DNA of 64,000 nucleotides from Valencia hispanica (lineage: Eukaryota; Chordata; Actinopteri; Cyprinodontiformes; Valenciidae), in NCBI GenBank assembly GCA_963556495.2, contig OY747704.1:4934001-4998000 (forward strand), in the 5' to 3' direction. This document shows positions 1 through 11,795 of this stretch, one piece after another. The first letter of the stretch is position 1, and each line of letters opens with the position of its first letter. The position numbers and the translations under genes were made by a program. The notes below the pieces were generated by a model. It saw nothing but the letters and a program-made list of their open reading frames with translations, did not search any database and was not told where the DNA came from.

Positions 1-30
1 ATATATAATATATATATATATATATATAAT
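1..30. repeat. AT dinucleotide run at window edge
   Basis: The window begins inside a TA-rich microsatellite, so its full size is unknown. Confidence 0.6.
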
Positions 31-969
31 ACAAATACTAATGGTAAAGTATAGTAAAGTACTTTTATTTTAGTTATTTAACCTTCCTTTTTGTGTAAAT
101 AACATTAAACTAGATATGAGACAAGTCATATATAGGCATTTAGAACACATATCAGAACTTCAGTATTTGATTGATTTCGTCATGATGTCAGTGGAAAAAA
201 AACTTCTTTCTGCCAGCATTTTTAAAAATTTATTTTGTCTGGGTGCCACTGACAATGCCGCACCATGTTGATAATAGCTGCTTCAGCTAGCAGCCAGCGT
301 GGTGACTCGCGAACTTGGAGGTAATTTGATCCAGTGTGGTGCAGGAGCAAAGGCTCATGGGATGTTTTATAAATGGATAAAATAGGACTGTTTTTGGTCT
401 TATAAAGTGTGCAAATGTAAATACGTGCATAAATATACTCTATATGCCACTTGTAGTTGTTTTTATTTCAATTTTAAACCAATTTGTAAAACTACCAAAG
501 CATTTATAATAGAAGAAGAAATTCCCTGGTAGGCAAAGTGAATCAGTTAGGGGGTAAACTTTAGCTTTTAGGCTGCACTTTGGGCAGCTGTGCTCTGGTA
601 GGTTATTTATAGAGAGACAAAAGAATGAATTTAAATTTAAAATATTCACATTTATATAATAATAGTAATTAGGTGTATAATTTTTAATGGATATTTTCTA
701 AATGGTTGCATAAGTAGATTGTTGAGTAAGGTTATTTTTATTAATGTCATTTTATACTATCATCCTCCGCTAAGCTATTTGAAGATATGTTTAGCTCATA
801 AAGTTATCAAAGACTTCAAACAATTTTTAAAGGCATATTTTTACCCCTGCTGAATTAAGGGCTCCTTTGTTAACATCAATCTGAGTTTGTACCTTTAAAA
901 TCAGTTTTATTTTACAAAACAAGCTAAACATACATTTTGAAACCATCCATATTTAAATTTTTCACAAAA
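31..969. other. AT-rich stretch with no recognised feature
   Basis: I see no long frame, RNA gene or familiar repeat here. Short frames on either strand are consistent with chance. Confidence 0.4.
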
Positions 970-1050
970 TAAAGAACATTGGTCCCAGCACTGAACCTTG
1001 GGGAATCCTAAAAAATCTTATTGAGAAACCTTTTTATAGGCAGTCAGTTA
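970..1050 (-). pseudogene. Degenerate LINE reverse transcriptase fragment
   Basis: On the minus strand, 1006-977 reads IPQGSVLGPM, the conserved motif B of non-LTR reverse transcriptases (xPQGSxLGPxLF). The flanking frames are broken on both sides. Only this motif identifies it, so the clade (L2- or RTE-like) cannot be set. It is an old dead fragment. Confidence 0.45.
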
Positions 1051-1782
1051 ATATTAAATCAGCTTAATTGATTTACACACAGCAGCAGGATTGTTTTCTG
1101 AATATTAACAGATTTCAACTGGTTTCTTGGCTTTCAGTGTCTTTGCAAATCCATTTCTCCATGGTTTGAGATAGCGGCATATTTTCTATAACATTAAACA
1201 TTTGTATACAGGATTTCAGTTGTGGACTAATTTGCTTTGATTTATTGTATGCCTGGATTACTTGTGCTTTTTGCTGACATGAGAGATGATATATATGTCA
1301 ATGACCCCCATTAGAAGCAGTTAAATTGAGAAACGCATACTTATTTTTACCCATTGCATGAGTGTCTAATTTAGCATTTCTTCAAATATTGTCTTGGCTA
1401 TCCTCCCCATGGTCTATCATTGTAATTTTCTCATTAACAGTTTGGGATCAACACCATCAGTGTCACCATATTTTCATTTAAAGGGATCAAATATTTTGAA
1501 GAGTGCATGCTCTTTGGTCATGTCAACCAAACATTGTATAATGTCTGTATGTATGCAGAATCCAGGGGCCTGTACCATGAAGGTAGCTGAACAAACTCGG
1601 GGTTACAGGATTGGTTTTGAGTCGACAAAACCAAACCGATGCAATCAGGCTTTATTGGTACCATGACGCAGCTTATCAACTTTCTCTGTCAACTCAGGCT
1701 TTGATCCTTAAGCTATGATTAATCCTCCCGCACGTGCACATAAAAGAGTGACGACGACACTGAACAACCAATCGCGTTCGAT

Positions 1783-2046
1783 ATGGATAGAGCGAGAGCT
1801 ATATACTTGTCAACGGAGGAGCAAGAGATTATTCTCCAGAAATATGAAGAATTTCGAAATATTTTTCAAGCACGCAGTAACACTGTATCTGCTGCCAAAG
1901 CAAGAGAACAATCATGGAGGAAGATTGCTGATTGCGTTAATGCGTGGGTTAAACAATTAATGTACATTTATGTAGGCTAAGCATATTAAAAATATATTAA
2001 ATTCTAAAATGAAAATGTATTTGTGTTTATATGTATTTATATGTGT

Positions 2047-2131
<85 letters not shown>

Positions 2132-2300
2132 ATATGTGTGTAGATGTATGTAAAATGTGAATGTATAGGCTATTACATCCTAAGAAAGAATGATATTCAT
2201 TGATTTTTAGATGCAACCCCAACTCCAAACGTTCTTGGCAGCAGATCAAGACAAAATATAAAAATATAATTCAAAGTGGTGAGCATTTACCATAACCTTT
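1783..2300 (+). pseudogene. Harbinger Myb/SANT-like DNA-binding protein remnant
   Basis: An ATG at 1783 starts a frame that reads YLSTEEQEIILQKYEEF and WRKIADCVNA, the start of a Myb/SANT-like domain. The frame runs into a donor-like GTGGGT after 1943. It resumes after TTTTTAG at 2211 with CNPNSKRSWQQIKTKYKNII, the usual end of this domain. Joining at these sites preserves the frame. A second donor-like GTGAGC follows QS near 2280, and no further exon is visible. In Harbinger elements this protein brings the nuclease to the DNA. The 1944-2210 intron has been filled by a TA array. Confidence 0.65.
2049..2128. repeat. TA dinucleotide microsatellite (about 80 bp)
   Basis: A pure TA run lies inside the intron of the Harbinger Myb-like gene remnant. 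Confidence 0.95.
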
Positions 2301-2445
2301 TATTATTTTCTTTGAACATTTAATCACAAACACTTGTTTGCAGCAAACAGAAAAAAATGTGAAATATTCTTTTTTGAAGAAAAAAAAAAAAGAGTCTGAA
2401 ATGTTAAATTTGTTCATGTGATGTCACCCTATCAAGATATCTTAC

Positions 2446-2872
2446 CGGCAATTTTATAAAAGCCCTCTTTTATGGACATGGTCGATAAATGTCCAGGGAA
2501 CACAATGAAGCTATTGATGTACCCCTGCAGAGCGAGAACCACCTTTCGAATGGTTCGGCAGACTCTGTTTTTCCCTAGATTCTCCCCGACCGCATACAAG
2601 TATGTACCACTTGCAAAAAAACGCAAGGCAATACATACCATTTGCGGTACAGTCAGGGCATGGGTTCGACGAATCACATTTGTTATGTGCGGCTCAAGAA
2701 GCTCACAGAGATAAGTAATTCCTTCCGCGGAAAATCTGTATCTTTCATACAAGTACGCATCAGGAAAGTCAAATGGATTTTGTCTGTCCCTAAAAACTCG
2801 TTCTCTACGAAGTGCTCGTCTAACAATTTGCGCGGAGATGTCCACAGGATTTGGGAGAAAAGGTGAAGCCAT
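2446..2872 (-). pseudogene. Harbinger (HARBI1-like) transposase, N-terminal exon only
   Basis: The frame starts MASPFLPNPVDISAQIVRRA and includes LYERYRFS, CELLEPHI, TVPQMVCIALRFFASGTYL and FVFPGHLS-like text ending IKEGFYKIAG. These are the N-terminal helical region of Harbinger nucleases, roughly 140 of the usual 350 residues. It ends at a good splice donor, GCCG|GTAAGA at 2446/2445. The next exon should supply the DDE core starting FPxVxGCIDGTH, but no such sequence lies in the 150 bases before the Myb-like exon, so the catalytic domain has been lost. Confidence 0.8.
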
Positions 2873-3347
2873 TGCAACAGAGAACAGACGCTGGGAATTA
2901 GTTACGTCACATATATGTTTCTTTGCTCACAGCTGATTGGTCAAACTTCAGTCTGAGATCTTGAATCCAGAACATAACCTGCCCCGGAGCAGGTTAGCCG
3001 TGCAGTGTAAGATACCATGGCAACGAACACCGATCAAAGCCGAGCTACTTTCATAGTACCTAAAACCCAGGGTTGGCGGAAACTAAGCTGAAACATAGCT
3101 GGCTAGCCACCTAATCCGGCTTCATGGTACAGGCCCCAGGTCTATCTACATGTTTACAGATCTCAGCTAGTAAATTTAACAAAAAAACAAAGCCAGTGAC
3201 TGTTGTCACCATTCACTACAACCAAGTGAATTTATTCACTTTTGGAATAGCCTCATTTTTGGTCTTTTTCTTATATGTTGTACATCAATGTTTTGTTTTC
3301 AATTTGAAAATGAGTTGCCTGAATGATGAACTTAAGTTGACATTTAA

Positions 3348-3745
3348 ACCCATCCATCCATCCATTTTCTATACCCATCCATCCCTAATGCAGGGTTGCG
3401 GGGGGGGGGGGCTGGTGCCTATCTCCAGCGGTCAAGGGGCGAGAGGCGGTGTACACCCTGGACAGGTCGCCAGTCCAACACAGAGACATGCAGTACAAAC
3501 AACCATACATGCATACACTCATATCTAAGGGCAATTTAGAGAAACCAATTCACCTAACAGTCATGTTTTTGGTTGTGGGAGGAAGCCGGAGTACCCGGAG
3601 AGAACCCACGCATGCACAGGGAGAACATGCAAACTCCATGCAGAAAGACCCCAGGCCGGGATTTTAACCCAGGACCTTGCTGCAATGCAACAGTGCTACC
3701 AACTGCGCCACTCAACAGTGCTACCAACTGCGCCACTGTGCAGCC
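3348..3745 (-). mobile_element. tRNA-derived SINE (fish type with TGGA tail)
   Basis: Read on the minus strand, a tRNA-like head carries an A box (TGGCGCAGTTGGTAGCAC, 3710-3693) and a B box-like element (3671-3658, one base off GGTTCAAATCC). The body has the well-known fish SINE text with CCGGGTACTCCGGCTTCCTC. The 3' part includes GGCGACCTGTCCAGGGTGTA and ends in ATGGATGGATGG. The tail matches the LINE-mobilised SINE form common in spiny-rayed fish. A 25-base tandem duplication (3688-3712 and 3713-3737) copies the A box region. An 11-base G run near 3399 breaks the body. Confidence 0.85.
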
Positions 3746-5085
3746 GACATTTAAACAATTTTCTATCATTCTCAGGAATACAAAAAATATATCTGTACAT
3801 GAAAATCAACTCATGCACTAATTGTACCTCCTCAATTCTAAAAATGTATCTGCTCTGGTAGTGAGGTTTGACACTGACAGTTGTTAGATAGGCTGTATTA
3901 GCAGTTGAACATTTTTTTCTATGATTTGGTGTCTTTAGAATATTTTCAGCTTCTATAGAGAAAATGTTGGTTCTGCTTCATTTCTTTTTAAGAGGAGTGG
4001 GAATAGCAAATCTGTGAGAGAACTCACATGGGATGTGTTGCTAGAATTACATGACAAAATGTGCTCTTTCTCTGTCTCCACTGTTTGTGTGTATGTGTGC
4101 ATGTATGTTAGTGTCATGCTCCTCATTGCATAGCCGGTTTGTGCGACTGATAGGGCCCACACACACTGGAACTCCTCATTTATTCCACTTATGTTTTCTC
4201 TACAAAGACTTCATCACACAGCGTTTCATAGAAGTCTTCCGACTGCTAGGTGAATCAAAATGCCAGCGACACCCATCCCCGGCCTGTATGTCATCTGTGA
4301 ATAAACAGGGTGTCAGTCTGGGTGTGCTCCTGCTGTCTGCAGACAGCCTCTGTCAGCGTCAGACCAGGAAATGCCACCTCTCTGCTGACAGCTGCCTGTG
4401 CCGCGCTCACACCGGTACCCGCAGGGAGAACCCGGCAGCTCCCCACATGGCTCAATGTGCTGCCAAGCTAAGCACAGATCCCCAAACCTGCCACGCGTTG
4501 CCCTGACAGCACTTCAGTATATATCTAAATAGAGCAGGAGCCCAGCATGTCCCAGGGAAACTTTTACATTCGCCTCCATTCAGGGAGGATTTGTCACTGG
4601 GGAAGGAGGATAATGAAGCAGTGTTTCTTCTGTGCATGTTCAAGGCAGTCCTTTCTAGCAGACATGGTAATGCCTGGATTGGATTAAATGAGCTCTCCTT
4701 GCTGTCTGTCAACCAGAGATCTGTGAGACTTTAGTTTTATACACTGTAAGGATATTAAATGAAGATAATATACAAGCAAAATTTAAAAGGGAGATGCTTA
4801 AATACAAATAAATGAAAAACAATCATCAGTTATATTGTACATAAAAAAAATCTTGTACATAAAAAAAATCTTCAAACACCTAAAGGGTTCCCGAACCTCC
4901 CCCCCCGTCCCATTTGTGTTCTCATATGTTATGACCGATACATGTGCTTATATGTTTTTGCAGTGGGTTTTTTCAGCACCTCGGCTCGGCTCCCTGTAGG
5001 GGGCTGGGCAGAGTTGCCTTTTTTTCCCCCTGTTCACCCCCCCTCCTATTGTGAATCATTTCTATCTGCTAAAAGGGGCGCTGGT
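3746..5085. other. Mostly unique sequence 3' of lhx2
   Basis: No reading frame or repeat is recognisable here. The part at about 4180-4700 has balanced base composition and no sign of decay from a transposon, so it may be conserved non-coding DNA; this is only inference. Confidence 0.3.
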
Positions 5086-5228
5086 AAAGCCGGCTGCTAC
5101 CGCGGTCTTCCAAATCCTGTAATGTGTTAATGTTTGTAATTGTTTGTATGATCTTGGATTGGTTGTACCGAAACTTAATTTCCCCATGGGGATTATTAAA
5201 GTATCTCTTATCTTATCTTATCTTAAAA
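5085..5228 (+). mobile_element. LINE 3' end with TATCT-type tail
   Basis: The text TAATTTCCCCATGGGGAT followed by ATTAAAGTATC and TCTTA repeats is the typical 3' end of Rex1/CR1-type fish LINEs; the related copy at 16330 has TAATTTCCCTCTGGGATC. Only the tail and perhaps 100 bases of the 3'UTR remain. Confidence 0.6.
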
Positions 5229-5764
5229 TTCAAACTGGTAAAAATAAACATATTTTTTACCATGCAGGGCTGTTTACTGCTGATATATACCACATTAGAC
5301 AACATCAGGTCCATCCCACACATTGGATAACACCACACTTTGAGAACCCAATTAATTCTTAAAGCTAGTCATGATCTCCTCTTTGATTCAGCAAACCCTT
5401 TCAATAATGATTCTACCATATATTCTACACTCTGGATTGTAGCACAATTATAGGCCCTGACTCTGTTAGACTGTGTCACAATGTAGTTATACACTAGAAG
5501 ATCACGCCAAGTGAACTGTTATGACATCTGAATTCCTATTTCCAATTCTGTGATTGATAATCCAAAAACTGATAATCCAAAGGCTGAGTGAAGGTTCTAC
5601 AAGGATATTGTCAGAAGTCTGGGGTGTTTTTTCCACTTCCTAGTGAAATCCTCTAGGGGGCGCTGCTAGAGATTGGAAGATGTCCATCTCCGCTGGCGGG
5701 CAGAGATACCTGTCGAGCCTGCAAGCACGCCTGGTCTACAAAACTTTTTTTCAAGGCCAACTTT

Positions 5765-5897
5765 AAACTTTTAAACTGATTGGAATAATGTACTGAAGGA
5801 TTAATTGGAATGTATGTACAGTGACTTTTTTATGTAAAGTTCCTTGAGATGACATGTGTTGAGAATTGACATTATAGAAATAAACTGAATTGAACTG
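5765..5897 (+). mobile_element. L2-type LINE 3' tail
   Basis: The sequence contains CCTTGAGATGACATGTGTTG and ends in AATAAACTGAATTGAACTG. This is the same 3' terminus as the longer copy at 30497-30988. No coding part is present. Confidence 0.7.
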
Positions 5898-6533
5898 AAT
5901 TGGTTATTTGTATAAAAGACACCTGTCTACACCTTCAAACAGTCAGACCCCAACATCCACCATGGTCAAGACCAGAGAGCTCTCCGAGGACACCAGGGAC
6001 AAGACTGTTCACCTGCACAACACTGGGACAAGCCAATCCACAATAGGCAATCATCTTGATGAGAAGAGATCAACTCTTGGAGCAATTATTAGAAAATGGA
6101 TTATTGACAATCTCCCTCGCTCTTGGGCTCCATATGCAAGATCTCCCTTCATAGGGTAAACATGATCTTGAGAAGTGAGTAAACAACCCAAAGCTACACG
6201 GGGGAACTGGTCGAAGACCTTAAGAAAGCTGGGACCACATTAACAAAGGTTACAGTTTGTAACACACTACATTGTCATGGATTAAAATCCTGCAGGTCCC
6301 CCTGCTTAAGCCAGCACATGTCCACGACCGTCTTAAGGTTGCCAGAGACATGCTTCATCTGTCATGTGTTAAGATGAGTACAATATAGAAATCTTTGGTA
6401 TACACGCCACTTGCTATGTTTGGAAGGGGAAGAATGCTGAGTTACATCCTAAGAACACCATACCAACTGTGAAGCATGGGGGTGCAAACATTATGCTTTG
6501 GGGCTGTGTTTCTGTAATGGGAACAGGATGATG
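5898..6533 (+). pseudogene. Tc1-like transposase remnant
   Basis: The frame at 5959 reads MVKTRELSEDTRDKTVHLHN and GAIIRKW, the paired-type N-terminal DNA-binding region of Tc1 transposases; MGKTKELS is the intact form in the copy at 41820. After frame breaks, motifs such as ACATTGTCATGGATTAAAAT and [18 protein letters not shown] text follow at 6470-6520. Sequence identity stops at 6533. The C-terminal catalytic part and the end repeat are missing. Confidence 0.75.
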
Positions 6534-8650
6534 ATGTCGGCCGGGCATCGATCTGTATCCAGTCGGATGGGTATGTCGCCGGTCTTTGGCCGGTGCTTGT
6601 GCTGGGTTTCTGCCTGGGCACAGGGGCCTTCAATGCATGAGTTGCGCTGAGGCTTCCTTTATTGGCGGGAAGGCTGTTCCTATTTATCTACAGGGGCTCT
6701 CCCCCTAAGGGGTGCACTTGAATGGTGGGAGGTGTGCAAGGGGAGGGGGGCTGAACTTAACCTGGATGTCTGTCTCTTGTGCTCTGATAGTAGACCAAAT
6801 GTCGGGGTTGTTATAGCTCTTCTTCTGGAATGGGGCTGGGGGGACAGCCTTGGGCTCCGTGCGACTTGGTGGTGCTGCACCTATGGGCCCCGGGGTGGAC
6901 ATGTCAGGGCCTTGGGCACCATCCCTTGGTGGATCTTGGTGGAATATTGGAGTAAGTGAGAGAGCTGGCTCCTTGGGAAGGCATTTTGTCCCCCAGTCCT
7001 TCCCTCCCCATCCCCAGAAACCTTTGTCCACCCACTCTATCACTTTACCACTCATGTAGGGCCTTGGGGTGTAGGCATGTCACTCGGGTCCAGTGAGGGG
7101 TTTCCATCTCCACTACCGCTTGGGAGCTTGGTTCCCAATTAAATTGTACAACTTAGACACTCTCACTTATAAAATCCTCATGAGACACACATGTAGGGAC
7201 TTTGGGGTGGGCAGACTTTTCGGCCTCCAGAATAGGAGCTGTTCAATCAGCTTCACCTCTGGTGCCGGTGCCCACTGTTAAACTGCATAAAGACAGTGAG
7301 GGCTTGGGCTGGGGATGGAGGTGTGTGTGGCTGCCTTCCTCACATCCCACCCCTGTTTTAAATGCACATTATAACAACATGCATCAACACCATACTCAAG
7401 CGGGAGAAGGGAGGCTAGGGGTCTTTCCACACCACTGTTCGCTATTGGCCATCAGGGGTTGGGGTCCAGGAGGAGGAACATGTCTGGTCGAAGCCTGGGC
7501 TGGTGGGCTGCTACGCACTTTGTGGGCTTTGGCAGTATGTTTGTCTTCATCCTAGAGTGTAGCCTCCTGGGTCTGGGGCCTGGTTGCTCTTGCTGTTTGT
7601 ATGGGGAGTTTGAGTGAGTGTACAGGGTCTTTTCTTGTGTGTCTTTGTGTGCAAATGAGAGGGTATGTGTGTAAGAGGGAGGGAACGTATGACTGTCCCC
7701 GTGTAACTGTCAGGTTGGGTCTTGGGCTGCCCTCTCACCTTGCGCATCTCAGGCCCCCCACCACATGAGGGGCATCTTTCCCCTCTACCACTTACTGCCG
7801 GTGACTGATGCCTCTGTCCGGTGCATTGGTGGCTCTCGGTGTCCAGGGCTTGGTGCTCAGGGAGCATGCTGGTTCATACCTGGTGCCTGCCTGGTCGGGT
7901 CAGGGTGGTTTGATTGACCTTGGTTGGATGCTTAGTTTTGATGCTCTGCGGTGTGTGGGATTGAGATTCTGGAGCTTGTTGAGCTCTGTGTCCAGGTGCT
8001 CACTGGTTTTGGCCAGGGGATGCTGTCCGTCCACTGGGGCTATTGTTGTGGCGCCCCTGCACGGGGCGGGGTGTCCACTGGGATGTTGGCTGTGGGGATT
8101 GACCAAGGGTGGTGGTGGCGGGTGTTGCCATGGCCCCTGCGGCCTGGCTGTGTCATGGAGACCCCGTCTGCCGGTCCCTGGTCTGGTCCCTGCTGTGCCG
8201 GGCCCACGGCTGGATCTGCTCTGGCTACTCGCTGGGGCCCCCCAGGCCCCTGCATTGTAGCTGCTGGATGTACCTCCAGGGCCCTCCTCTGCTCTTCTCT
8301 TGGGGGGTGCAGTCGGCCCTGCGTTGGTCTGCCCAGGACAGCTGTGCTCTGGGGGTCCTTTGGATGTCTATGGCTTCGATCTCCTTCATGTCTGCATCAT
8401 TTCACACCAGCTTTTGAACACTTGCTTAGAGAAACCTTTTATACACCAGCATGCTCTCACACACACACACACACACCCACGCACTCCCGCACGCACACAC
8501 ACACAGGTGTGAGGATTTACAGATTCATTTTTGGGCTTAAGTTACCATTTCTATATATTGTAATAATTGGTACCATGAGCTTTTCAGTGACGCTGTTATA
8601 GTATTTATATATTTATTTGTAGGTTGTGGTTGTGTAGTTCTCGGTTCACA
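6534..8650. other. G-rich, low-AT block of unknown nature
   Basis: Base composition changes abruptly at 6534, where the Tc1 remnant ends, to GT-rich, G-skewed text with many GGGG runs. It changes back near 8560-8650. Open frames are frequent because stops are rare in such composition, but none has a recognisable domain. It might be a fragment of a large mobile element or a decayed satellite-like block. Confidence 0.4.
8455..8506. repeat. CA-rich microsatellite
   Basis: The stretch is an imperfect CACACA and CACGCA run. Confidence 0.85.
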
Positions 8651-10399
8651 TTGTTTGATTTGTTTTGTCATTGTTGGTTTTTTCCCACTCCCTTCTCTCC
8701 CGCGGGTCTGAAGGCGGACTGGGAAGTTTTCTTTGTTCCCCATTCTCTCCTGTATCTTCAACTTATCCTCTTTTTTTCCAACTTTTTTTCCTACCTCTCT
8801 TCATCTTCTTTCTATCTTCCCCTTTATTTTCCGTCTCTGTGTCCATGATATCAGAAAAAAACACAGCAATTTCTTATCAAGATTTCTTACACATACAGTA
8901 TATATCAAGCGGAGTGCTATAGCAAAAGCTGTAGTGGTCCACTTGTGAAAATAAATCTGTTGGGCTTCTACTTGGTACTCAGACACCAATTCTGAGCACC
9001 ACATGGCCAGACAGTTAAAAACAAAAAAACAGCTAAAGTGTGTGCAAACCTGGTGAAGACCTATGGGAAGTACCCAACCATATCCTTCCCAAAAATATTG
9101 TCAATGTCAAATACTTTAAATGCTTTAAACAGCATTTGGGTGGAAAAAAAGAGCAACTTAACTTATCTTAAGCACAACAGTGTACTAAGCAATATCGCTG
9201 CCAGCCTATGTTTCCCAGTGCATGAGAGGGTCCAGTGAGTCTTTGTGTGTTGACCTCAAACTCATCTACTCCCTTGGATTATTCCAACCTGACCTTTTAC
9301 CTGCTTGTGGTCCCATTGATGACAGCTTGCCAGTCAGGTACTTCTGGCAATATGATGGTCCCGTCTACCACAGAATTACGCAATTAATGGCAATGTTTGC
9401 AAAATAAACTGTGGGAATCTGCATGTAAACTTACTTCACACATTGATTCTGCCAAAACCATGTCTAGTGCCATTTTTGACAAATGTCTTTCTATTGATCA
9501 TGCCAAGCACAGAATCTTCTGAGGCTAATTTCTGAACAAGGTAGGATGTTCATCTGCTGCAGCATAGCATGCAGGAAATTCCTGTATCTGTCATACCGGT
9601 GTTGGAAAAAGTCGGTAATCAAATTTGTGCATGGTTCTAGTGCTGCCATGGTTGCAAGCTGAACAATTTTCATTTCACTCAAACCCCAGTAATGAAATAT
9701 TGAATTCAGATTCAGTCTTGCAGCCTGTTTTTCCATTTTGTAATTTCAATCGAAGACTAAAATTGAAAATATGAATCGCAAAATCTTTTTTATTTTTCTG
9801 TCATTTGAAAATGGAAGGAATGACGAACATATTTTTTTAACATTAGGAATTCTGTTTACACACAAGTGTACATTATTTCTGATTTAAGCAAGAAAAAAAA
9901 CAGGGATCCATTTGCAGGCCAAAAGAGCCATCAATTAGGTCATTAGTACAATGTTCTGTGTTCTACCATGTTTTGTGTACTGTCCTTAAATAAATATTCT
10001 GTAACCTGTGATGACCCTAAAAAGACCATCTATGTACTGGTTGTTTATGTTAAAGCCCTGAGTCAGTCTGGTCTAAAGGTGTCTGGTGTGTTCCCATCAT
10101 ATCTAAGACACAGGGTTCCACAGTTTAAATGGTTAAATAGAGAAATGCTGTTGTACATCAGTTAATCCTGAAACTAAATATGGAGCATTGACCAGTGTGG
10201 AATCTTATCATCTGCTTCGCTTACATTGTGCAATTCCTGTTCCTGTTTGTGTAATAATGTTTTATAAACAATAGTGGTGTGTTGCAAGACATATTTCAGA
10301 TTTATTCCAACAATAAAGAAATATTGTATCATTTCATAAGTCTTTGGTGATATTGCAAAATCACAGCTAAGAGAAAAAAAAGCTGAACAAGCTGATAAA
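8651..10399. other. No recognised gene; pyrimidine-rich start
   Basis: A TTTTC/CTTC-rich run occupies 8670-8850. The rest is AT-rich with only short frames (9038-9238 plus, 9491-9736 minus). Neither gives a recognisable product, and I cannot assign them. Confidence 0.3.
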
Positions 10400-10680
10400 A
10401 AAGTCTATGCACTACCTCTGGAGCTGATTGTGCAAAGATGGATGCTTTTTGGAATTAAAAAATCCAGAGAATCATGTTTGCAACACAGTTATTTAATAAG
10501 AGCATGTCAGAGGCTTTTTCAGATCTGCTGCAACACAGATCACTACAGGAGACCCATCTTTCCCACAGCTATAACCATCCATAATGACAGAAGAAGTGTA
10601 GGTAATGAGAGCTCATACATTGTCTGATTTCCTTTTGAGATTAATGAAGTATAATTGACTTGAATTGAACTGGGTTAAAC
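10400..10680 (+). pseudogene. Rex1-like LINE 3' end remnant
   Basis: The frame at 10500-10600 reads CQRLFQICCNTDHYRRPIFP followed by TAITIHND. This parallels RRLLQFRCNTDRYRKSFLPT then AIIIYNN in the LINE at 16210-16300. A degraded TTGAATTGAA tail ends it near 10674. Confidence 0.65.
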
Positions 10681-11051
10681 GCCATACATGACCTGCTGGT
10701 TGGATCCTGACAAATCTGGAAAGGCTCCTTCAGAGTGAGAGCAACAATGAGCCTGCTACACTCTTGGCAGTCGCTATAAAGATTTATCCTTTTTTCCACA
10801 TCCATGATTGCGTGTTATCATACTCTAGAGTCCTACTCTGTCAGACTGCATTATGGTGCAGCTACATGAAAAGATAGTGCCACACTCTCATTATGCTACC
10901 ATCACAGGTATCATGTCTGTGTTTAGGGGTGGGCTGGTGTTGAAATTCAGCCTAGGAGCTGGGTTTGGAGAGGCCTTTTTGTCTGATTGTTCAAAACATA
11001 ATAATATTGATAACATGTTTAACTTAATAATATGTTTTATCTAGTCACAAC

Positions 11052-11787
11052 CAGAGGTGGGTATCTAGTTACATTAACTTGAGTGGATTTTTGAAAATAT
11101 ATATACATATATATTATATACACACACATACATACACACAATATTCGGAGTAATTTTAGTGCACCACACTTTATTTTAGTAAAATTATATTGTAGGATCG
11201 CTAGTCTTTCTTGGGTAAAATTTCTGTATCATCTATCTACTCAAAGTAATTTCACTGAATCAAAACAAACATTTTTTAACCAAAAATGCACCAGATAAGG
11301 ACACAAACCTACAGTTTATGCTAAAGTGAGACGTCTTGTTTTTACACAAGCTTTGTTGTTCTAATATTATTTTCTAGCTGCCGAGCCATTTGGAGATCAA
11401 TTAAATATATAGTAAATGCTATGTTGTCACTGAAACCCTGTTCTAACACAGATACATTACCTATTGTAAGTATTAATTTAATCAATTTTATATTGAAAAT
11501 TTTGATTCGAAAAATTTTCTTCTGCTTTACATTTATTTTGTAATTATTTCTGTTTTAATTCTTTCATTGTACTCTTTAAAACAGAATTTTCACATAACTT
11601 TAGATTTTTGCCAGTCTGATAAAAACATTTAAAATAATCAGTCCCAATAGAAGTGATCTGATGTTCTGTTCTGAGTAACTTTTCACATATTTCTACTCCA
11701 AGTAAATTCTTGAATGGCTACTTTATACTTTTACTTTAGAGCTACTGTTACTTACTAATACAATTTTGAGTACTGTACCCACCTCTG
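11052..11787. mobile_element. hAT-type non-autonomous element
   Basis: The ends are exact 12-base inverted repeats, CAGAGGTGGGTA at 11052-11063 and TACCCACCTCTG at 11776-11787. The flanks GTCACAAC (11044-11051) and GTCGCAAA (11788-11795) match at six of eight bases, as expected for a decayed 8-bp hAT target duplication. No transposase frame is present. A TA/CACA microsatellite lies near 11097-11140. Confidence 0.75.
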
Positions 11788-11795
11788 GTCGCAAA

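Larger units (their letters stand above)
1565..3137. mobile_element. PIF/Harbinger DNA transposon, internally deleted
   Basis: Inverted ends of 18 bases, GGGGCCTGTACCATGAAG at 1565-1582 and its exact complement at 3120-3137, bound about 1.57 kb. Inside are two convergent gene remnants typical of Harbinger elements: a plus-strand Myb/SANT-like DNA-binding protein and a minus-strand HARBI1-like nuclease. I found no clear 3-bp target duplication at the ends. The DDE catalytic part of the nuclease is missing, so the copy cannot move by itself. Confidence 0.8.

Noticed and set aside
3658..3737. tRNA-like sequence with A and B boxes
   Set aside because: It is the head of a tRNA-derived SINE, followed by SINE body and TGGA tail, and has a damaged B box and no cloverleaf end.
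7202..8601. Several overlapping plus-strand frames of 100-216 residues
   Set aside because: G-rich composition lowers the stop rate; the products are rich in Gly, Trp and Cys with no recognisable domain and the frames overlap each other.
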